From: Oscillospiraceae bacterium
GTDB lineage: Bacteria; Bacillota; Clostridia; Oscillospirales; Acutalibacteraceae
DNA: 6,277 nt
NCBI GenBank assembly: GCA_009783605.1
Contig: WRDE01000129.1
Coordinates: 1-6,277, forward strand
Direction: 5' to 3'
The position numbers and the translations under genes are program-made. Each line of letters starts with the position of its first letter. Positions within the stretch are counted from its first letter, which is position 1. The notes under the pieces were generated by a model. That model saw nothing but the letters and a program-made list of their open reading frames with translations, did no database searches and was not told where the DNA came from. This document shows, one piece after another, positions 1 to 6,277 of the stretch.

Positions 1-472
1 CGACACCATAAATAAAGCTCTGGCCGATGTCGCGGAGGATTTCAACGCTTATGATCTCTCCTTCCTTTTCAATGACGAAGTCATTCAGCCGAACGGCGAC
101 GTGAAAGTCAGCTTCCCGATTCCGAATGATTATGCTCCGGATGATACATCTATCTACCATTTGGATAAAGACGGAAAAGTAGTCAAAATGGATACCGACC
201 TAAATGCTGACAAATCATTTATTTCCTTTGAATCCGACTCCTTCAGCGTATATGCTATCGTTAAAGAATTAAACAACACGCCCACCACTACTGAGGCTGA
301 CGCTACTACCACCGCAGCCGCCACAACCGCGGCCGTAACGACTGTTGCTACCGCTGCCGCAACCACCGCCGCGCCAAACCCCTCCACCGGCGATTCAACC
401 ACCCTGTTTGCTTCCATGGTGATCCTGGCCGCGTCGGCAGCCAGCATGGTATTCATCCGCCGCAAAAAATAA
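1..472 (+). CDS. C-terminal part of a sortase-anchored cell-surface protein (5' end outside window)
   Basis: The frame is open from base 2 to the TAA at 470-472, giving 156 visible residues, so this is the tail of a longer gene. The GTG at 101 is internal and should not be taken as the start. Visible residues ~1-90 look like a small beta-rich extracellular domain; the pattern VSFPIPNDY, then a YHLDKDGKV turn, then FSVYAIV resembles modules found in secreted clostridial proteins. Residues ~91-125 are a low-complexity Thr/Ala linker, as expected for a wall-spanning stalk. Next come NPSTGDS (126-132), a hydrophobic segment (~135-152) and terminal RRKK (153-156). This is the three-part layout of a sortase sorting signal, with N in place of the L of LPXTG. 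Inferred role: export, cleavage between T and G, and attachment to peptidoglycan. The function of the missing N-terminal part cannot be told. The gene converges on rpoC, and this stretch looks less GC-rich than the polymerase genes. Confidence 0.85.
   Translation, partial: DTINKALADVAEDFNAYDLSFLFNDEVIQPNGDVKVSFPIPNDYAPDDTSIYHLDKDGKVVKMDTDLNADKSFISFESDSFSVYAIVKELNNTPTTTEADATTTAAATTAAVTTVATAAATTAAPNPSTGDSTTLFASMVILAASAASMVFIRRKK
277..378 (+). repeat. Low-complexity Thr/Ala codon-repeat tract (surface-protein stalk)
   Basis: ACN and GCN codons alternate in an irregular run encoding the Thr/Ala-rich linker just before the NPSTG motif. It is part of the coding region rather than a separate element. 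Such tracts often vary in length between strains through slippage or recombination, and they are candidate O-glycosylation sites; both points are general knowledge and not shown here. Confidence 0.6.
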
Positions 473-500
473 AACCCCAAACCACATAGCGTAAATAACC

Positions 501-550
501 AACAATAAAACCGGACCGGAATCAAAGAATTCCGGTCCGGTTTTATTGTT
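501..550. terminator. Perfect 22-bp inverted repeat, probable bidirectional intrinsic terminator
   Basis: The arms at 501-522 and 529-550 are exact reverse complements, separated by a 6-nt loop (caaaga). The core is the GC-rich CCGGACCGGAAT. Read rightward, the stem ends in TTTTATTGTT, 29 nt after the surface-protein stop codon, which is a classic intrinsic terminator. Read leftward, the other arm gives the same T-rich tail, so it can also end rpoBC transcription arriving from the right, about 180 nt beyond the rpoC stop. The position between convergent genes fits a shared terminator. Confidence 0.88.
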
Positions 551-561
551 CATATTAGAAA

Positions 562-642
562 CGCGGCGGCGAACCCAGCGAACGCCCGGGATCAACTTAT
601 ACAAGGCCTTCCCAAAACAATCAGGCGTTCGCGAGTGGGGCT
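562..642. repeat. 81-bp intergenic repeat, copy 1
   Basis: It begins CGCGGCGGCGAACCCAGCG and ends GGCGTTCGCGAGTGGGGCT. It matches copy 2 (671-750) except for one C/T substitution (586 against 695) and one extra G near 605-606. Inside, GCGAACGCC (578-586) and GGCGTTCGC (624-632) are perfect inverted repeats. Pairing can extend to CCCA (574-577) with TGGG (636-639) across a 3-nt bulge, so the whole unit could fold as a hairpin. No convincing coding frame is present. It may be a REP- or MITE-like interspersed element, but the family is not recognised. Confidence 0.85.
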
Positions 643-663
643 ATCAGGCGTTCACAAGCGGGG
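643..663. repeat. Degenerate partial third copy of the repeat's right end
   Basis: The sequence atcaggcgttcacaagcgggg matches the right-hand end of the 81-bp unit (atcaggcgttcgcgagtgggg) with three transitions. It sits directly after copy 1 and is separated from copy 2 by the AT-rich ataaaag. This suggests the array grew by duplication or nested insertion, with this fragment older and more diverged than the two full copies. Confidence 0.7.
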
Positions 664-670
664 ATAAAAG

Positions 671-750
671 CGCGGCGGCGAACCCAGCGAACGCTCGGGA
701 TCAACTTATACAAGCCTTCCCAAAACAATCAGGCGTTCGCGAGTGGGGCT
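671..750. repeat. 80/81-bp repeat, copy 2, overlapping the 3' end of rpoC
   Basis: Nearly identical to copy 1, with start positions 109 bp apart. Its right end, from 729 on, lies inside rpoC: the repeat supplies the TGA stop (731-729) and about the last six codons. The internal inverted repeat is GCGAACGCT (687-695) with GGCGTTCGC (732-740). The single substitution relative to copy 1 still allows a G-U pair in a rightward transcript. The remaining ~58 bp would be transcribed as rpoC 3' untranslated RNA. Confidence 0.85.
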
Positions 751-3700
751 GCGAGTGGGGCTGCGAAAGGCATTTGGGCGTTGAGCGGGGTCTCGTCGTC
801 CTCCAGCATACTGCGCAGCGCCGCGATATACGGGTCATCGTCGTTGATGCGGGTATTGACCACATCCACTTTGTTATAGATCGGCAGCCCGGTGCCAGCC
901 GGCACCAATTTGCCGATGATGACGTTTTCTTTCAGCCCCAGCAGCGGATCCACCTTGCCTTTGATAGCGGCCTCGGTGAGCACCCGGGTGGTTTCCTGGA
1001 AGGAAGCGGCCGAGAGGAAGGAATCGGTGGCCAGCGACGCTTTGGTGATACCTAAGAGCACCGGCGAACAGACCGCCAGCCGCAGATGCAGCTCACCGGC
1101 GTCGATACGCGCCTGGAGCCGGGCGTTTTCGGCGTCCAACTCCGACCGGTTGACCAACGCGCCGGCGAGCAGATAGCTGTCGCCGGATTCATCTATCCGG
1201 ACCTTACGCATCATTTGGGAGACGATAACCTCCACGTGCTTGTCGTTGATGTCAACGCCCTGCATCCGATAGGTCCGCTGGACCTCCTGAATCAAATAAT
1301 TCTGTACCGCTTCGGCGCCGTTGATGGCCAGGATATCGTGGGGGTTGATGGAGCCCTCGGTGATCCGTTCGCCTTTTTTGACCGTCTGGCCCTCGCTCAC
1401 CCGTACCCGGGCGCCGTAGGTGATCACATAGGAGCGCTCGTCGAGCTGTTCTTTATCCTGGTTAGTGACCACCACGAACCGTTTTTTCTTGTCCTCGGCG
1501 AACCGCACCGTACCGTCGATCTCGCTGATGATGGCCAGATGCTTCGGCTTGCGGGCCTCGAACAGCTCCTCTACCCGGGGCAGACCCTGGGTGATGTCCT
1601 CACCGGAGGCGATACCGCCGGTATGGAAGGTACGCATGGTCAGCTGGGTGCCCGGCTCGCCGATCGACTGGGCGGCGATGATGCCCACCGCTTCACCGAT
1701 GGTAACCGGATCGACGGTGGCCAGATTGGCGCCGTAACAGCGCCCGCAGACCCCGTGCTTGGATTCACAGGTCAGTACCGACCGGATCCGGATACGTTCC
1801 TGCTTGTAGGTGTCGATCAGCAGCTTGATTTCGGTTTCGCCGATCATTTTATCGCAGCTGACCACCACTTCGCCGGTGCCGGGATCGCAAAAATCTTCCG
1901 ACAGATACCGGCCCATCAGCCGCTCGTTCATCGGTTCGATCATCTCGCGTCCGTCCCGGACGTCATAGACCTCGATGCCGTCAACCGTTCCGCAGTCCTC
2001 CTCGCGGATAATCACGTCCTGCGCCACGTCCACCAACCGCCGGGTCAGATACCCCGAGTCGGCGGTCCGCAGCGCGGTATCGGCCAGCCCCTTGCGGGCG
2101 CCGCGGGAGGCGATAAAGTATTCAAGAATATTGAGGCCTTCGCGGTAGTTGGCCCGGATCGGCACCTCGATGGTGCGTCCGGAGGTGTTGGCGATCAGGC
2201 CGCGCATACCGGCCAGCTGCCGGATCTGGGCGATCGAGCCCCGTGCGCCGGAGTCGGACATCATATAGATCGGGTTATAGGGGTCTAAGCTGTCGTTGAG
2301 CGCCTGGGTAACCTTGCCGGTGGTGGTGTTCCAGATATTCAGCACCTCGCGGTAGCGTTCGTCGTCGCTCATTAACCCCATCTTGTACATATTCGAGATT
2401 TCATCCACCCGCGTCTCCGCCTCGGCGATATACTGCTTCTTTTCGGCCGGTATCGACGCGTCGGTCACCGCCACCGTCAGGGCGCCCCGGGTGGAATATT
2501 TGAAGCCCTGATTCTTGATGGCGTCGAGGATCTCGGAGGTTTTGGAGGTGCCGTGGAGCATGATACAGCGGCCGATGATGTTGGAGAGCTGCTTTTTATC
2601 CACCTTGAAATCCACCTCATAGAGGAAGCGATTGTCCGGAATCGACCGGTCGACGATCCCCAGGTCCTGCGGGATCGGGGTATTGAAGATGATGCGCCCC
2701 ATCGTGGTATCCACCAACCGGCTCCGGACAACGCCGTCGATCTCCATCGTGCGGCGGACCCGGATCCTCGCGTGGAGGCTGATCACCTTATCACTGTAAG
2801 CCATCATCGCTTCGGCTTCGTCCCGGAATACTTTGTTCTCGCCGGGTTCGCCGTCCTTGGCGATGGTGAGGTAGTAGGAGCCGAGCACCATATCCTGGGT
2901 CGGCACCGCCACCGGCTTGCCGTCAGAGGGTTTCAGCAGGTTGGAGGCGGCCAGCATCAGGAACCGGGCCTCGGCCTGGGCTTCGGCCGAGAGCGGCACA
3001 TGGACCGCCATCTGGTCGCCGTCGAAGTCGGCGTTAAAAGCGGTACAGACCAACGGATGCAGCTTTATCGCGCGGCCCTCGACCAATACCGGCTCAAAGG
3101 CCTGGATACCCAGCCGGTGCAGCGTCGGGGCGCGGTTAAGCATGACCGGATGGTCCTGGATGACGATCTCCAGCGCGTCCCAGACCTCCGGCTTCATCCG
3201 TTCCACCATCTTGCGGGCGGATTTGATGTTGCCGGCGGCGGCGGTTTCGACCAGCCGCTTCATCACAAAAGGTTTGAACAGCTCGATAGCCATCTCTTTC
3301 GGCAGACCGCACTGATACATTTTCAGCTCCGGCCCGACCACGATAACCGAACGGCCGGAATAGTCCACCCGCTTGCCCAACAGGTTCTGGCGGAACCGGC
3401 CCTGCTTGCCCTTGAGCATATCCGACAGGGATTTGAGCGGCCGGTTGTTCGGCCCGGTGACCGGACGGCCGCGGCGGCCGTTGTCGATCAGCGCGTCGAC
3501 GGCCTCCTGCAGCATCCGTTTCTCGTTGCGCACGATGATGTCCGGCGCGCCCAGCTCCAACAGCCTTTTCAGCCGGTTGTTGCGGTTGATCACCCGGCGG
3601 TAGAGGTCGTTCAGGTCGGATGTGGCGAACCGGCCGCCGTCCAACTGGACCATCGGGCGGATATCCGGCGGGATCACCGGCACCACGCTCATGATCATCC

Positions 3701-4370
3701 ATTCCGGGCGGTTGCCGGACAACCGGAAGGCCTCGACCACCTCCAGACGCTTGAGATACCGCGCCCGTTTTTGGCCGGAGGCGGTCTCCAGCTCGTCCTT
3801 CAGCTCCCTCGACATCTTTTCGAGGTCGATTTCCTCTAACAGCTTATAGATATATTCGGCGCCCATACCGGCGTCGAAATCCTCTTCATATTTTTCCCGC
3901 ATATCGCGGTAATCCTTCTCGTTCAGGATCTGTTTCTTGGACAGCGGGGTATCGCCGGGATTGGTGACGATATACGACGCGAAATAGAGCACCTGCTCCA
4001 GCAGCCGCGGCGAGATATCGAGAATCAGCCCCATCCGGGAGGGGATGCCTTTGAAATACCAGATATGCGAGACCGGAGCGGCCAGCTCAATATGCCCCAT
4101 CCGCTCCCGGCGCACCTTGGCCCGGGTCACCTCGACGCCGCAGCGGTCGCAGACCTTGCCCTTGTAGCGGATCCGCTTAAATTTCCCGCAATGGCATTCC
4201 CAGTCCTTGTTCGGCCCGAAAATGCGCTCGCAGAACAGGCCGTCCCGTTCCGGCTTGAGGGTGCGGTAGTTGATGGTCTCCGGCTTTTTCACCTCGCCAA
4301 AGGACCAGGAATTGATTTGTTCCGGAGAGGCCAGCCCGATTTTAATCGAATCAAATACGTTGAATTCCAT
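729..4370 (-). CDS. rpoC: DNA-directed RNA polymerase subunit beta' (RpoC), complete
   Basis: Encodes the 1213-residue beta' subunit, which with beta forms the active centre and DNA clamp of cytoplasmic RNA polymerase. The length fits Firmicutes; E. coli beta' (~1407) is longer mainly through a trigger-loop insertion absent here. Visible landmarks: zinc site 1 with C59, C61, C74 and C77; active-site NADFDGDQM at 446-454, whose aspartates 448, 450 and 452 hold the catalytic Mg; bridge helix at ~755-789 (GARKGLADTAL...); zinc site 2 with C793, C868, C875 and C878; trigger loop around TMRTFHTGG, with M912 and H916 matching E. coli M932 and H936. No key residue is missing. The ATG at 4370 is supported by AGGAGGG (4379-4385) and by MEFNVFDSIKIGLAS, a normal beta' N-terminus. 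It is second in the rpoBC operon, 13 bp after rpoB. Odd point: the last ~11 residues (AAPLAAPLANA) come from the repeats at 729-764. Confidence 0.99.
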   Translation of the reverse strand: MEFNVFDSIKIGLASPEQINSWSFGEVKKPETINYRTLKPERDGLFCERIFGPNKDWECHCGKFKRIRYKGKVCDRCGVEVTRAKVRRERMGHIELAAPVSHIWYFKGIPSRMGLILDISPRLLEQVLYFASYIVTNPGDTPLSKKQILNEKDYRDMREKYEEDFDAGMGAEYIYKLLEEIDLEKMSRELKDELETASGQKRARYLKRLEVVEAFRLSGNRPEWMIMSVVPVIPPDIRPMVQLDGGRFATSDLNDLYRRVINRNNRLKRLLELGAPDIIVRNEKRMLQEAVDALIDNGRRGRPVTGPNNRPLKSLSDMLKGKQGRFRQNLLGKRVDYSGRSVIVVGPELKMYQCGLPKEMAIELFKPFVMKRLVETAAAGNIKSARKMVERMKPEVWDALEIVIQDHPVMLNRAPTLHRLGIQAFEPVLVEGRAIKLHPLVCTAFNADFDGDQMAVHVPLSAEAQAEARFLMLAASNLLKPSDGKPVAVPTQDMVLGSYYLTIAKDGEPGENKVFRDEAEAMMAYSDKVISLHARIRVRRTMEIDGVVRSRLVDTTMGRIIFNTPIPQDLGIVDRSIPDNRFLYEVDFKVDKKQLSNIIGRCIMLHGTSKTSEILDAIKNQGFKYSTRGALTVAVTDASIPAEKKQYIAEAETRVDEISNMYKMGLMSDDERYREVLNIWNTTTGKVTQALNDSLDPYNPIYMMSDSGARGSIAQIRQLAGMRGLIANTSGRTIEVPIRANYREGLNILEYFIASRGARKGLADTALRTADSGYLTRRLVDVAQDVIIREEDCGTVDGIEVYDVRDGREMIEPMNERLMGRYLSEDFCDPGTGEVVVSCDKMIGETEIKLLIDTYKQERIRIRSVLTCESKHGVCGRCYGANLATVDPVTIGEAVGIIAAQSIGEPGTQLTMRTFHTGGIASGEDITQGLPRVEELFEARKPKHLAIISEIDGTVRFAEDKKKRFVVVTNQDKEQLDERSYVITYGARVRVSEGQTVKKGERITEGSINPHDILAINGAEAVQNYLIQEVQRTYRMQGVDINDKHVEVIVSQMMRKVRIDESGDSYLLAGALVNRSELDAENARLQARIDAGELHLRLAVCSPVLLGITKASLATDSFLSAASFQETTRVLTEAAIKGKVDPLLGLKENVIIGKLVPAGTGLPIYNKVDVVNTRINDDDPYIAALRSMLEDDETPLNAQMPFAAPLAAPLANA
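739..766. repeat. 12-bp tandem duplication at the rpoC 3' end
   Basis: gcgagtggggct occurs at 739-750 and again, exactly, at 751-762, followed by a further gcga at 763-766. It reads on the minus strand as a doubled AAPL in the RpoC tail. The first unit is the right-hand end of the 81-bp repeat, so the second looks like a local slippage duplication of that edge. Confidence 0.85.
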
Positions 4371-4378
4371 TCTGTTCG

Positions 4379-4383
4379 CCCTC

Positions 4384-4385
<2 letters not shown>
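4379..4385 (-). promoter_or_regulatory. rpoC ribosome-binding site overlapping the rpoB stop codon
   Basis: The minus strand reads TAGGAGGGCGAACAGAATG. The rpoB stop TAG (4386-4384) overlaps the AGGAGGG Shine-Dalgarno sequence, which lies 8 nt before the rpoC ATG. This fixes the rpoC start and suggests that ribosomes finishing rpoB feed directly into rpoC, helping keep beta and beta' near equal amounts. The coupling is inferred. Confidence 0.9.

Positions 4386-6277
<1,892 letters not shown>

Noticed and set aside
101..103. GTG as start of the left-hand gene
   Set aside because: The frame stays open to the left edge with sensible protein sequence, there is no ribosome-binding site just upstream, and a secreted sortase substrate would need a signal peptide that is absent here.
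154..525. 123-codon minus-strand frame antisense to the surface protein
   Set aside because: The Val/Ala-rich stretch is the complement of the Thr/Ala linker. The + strand frame has a coherent linker, sorting motif and basic tail, so that one is the real gene.
562..750. Possible minimal CRISPR array (two repeats with a ~28-bp gap)
   Set aside because: The unit is about 81 bp, far longer than a CRISPR repeat. There are only two copies, the gap is partly a degraded copy of the repeat itself, and no cas gene is present.
546..1055. 169-codon + strand frame over the repeats and rpoC 3' end
   Set aside because: Its repeated peptide (FPKQSGVREWG) comes only from the 81-bp DNA repeat, it starts inside the terminator, and it runs antisense into rpoC. 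It has no ribosome-binding site that I can see.
1086..2288. 400-codon open frame on the + strand, antisense to rpoC
   Set aside because: It lies wholly inside unmistakable rpoC on the opposite strand. Long stop-free antisense frames are expected from GC-rich codon usage, and the translation (many D, G, H, L, V residues, no recognisable domain) looks like a reverse-complement shadow.
2553..3839. 428-codon open frame on the + strand, antisense to rpoC
   Set aside because: Same reasoning: it covers the most conserved part of beta', including the catalytic aspartates, has no recognisable domain and is rich in H, R, V and D as expected for a shadow frame.

Overview
The window looks like an ordinary chromosomal segment from a fairly GC-rich Gram-positive bacterium of the Clostridia, most likely Oscillospiraceae/Ruminococcaceae-like. 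That placement is an inference. It rests on three things: separate adjacent rpoB and rpoC genes lacking the large lineage-specific insertions of proteobacterial RNA polymerase, a very acidic RpoB C-terminal tail, and a neighbouring surface protein with a Thr/Ala-rich linker and an NPSTG-type sorting signal.

Layout, left to right. Bases 1-472 (+) hold the C-terminal end of a cell-surface protein whose start lies outside the window. Bases 473-728 are intergenic and carry a perfect 22-bp inverted repeat (501-550), probably a terminator usable from both sides. They also carry an 81-bp repeat in two near-identical copies (562-642 and 671-750), with a degenerate partial copy between them. The second copy runs into the 3' end of rpoC and supplies its stop codon and last few codons. 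Bases 729-4370 (-) are complete rpoC (RNA polymerase beta'). Bases 4384-6277 (-) are the C-terminal half of rpoB (RNA polymerase beta), which continues beyond the right edge.

rpoB and rpoC form the usual operon, transcribed right to left. They are 13 bp apart, and the rpoC ribosome-binding site overlaps the rpoB stop codon. Together they encode the two large catalytic subunits of RNA polymerase, and the expected zinc-binding, magnesium-binding, bridge-helix and trigger-loop motifs are visible. The surface-protein gene converges on this operon.

I see no defence system, mobile-element gene, CRISPR array, tRNA or rRNA. The observation most worth checking is the repeat family at the rpoC 3' end: an apparently non-coding structured repeat that seems to have become the terminal codons of an essential gene. 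Most of the window is highly conserved housekeeping sequence.
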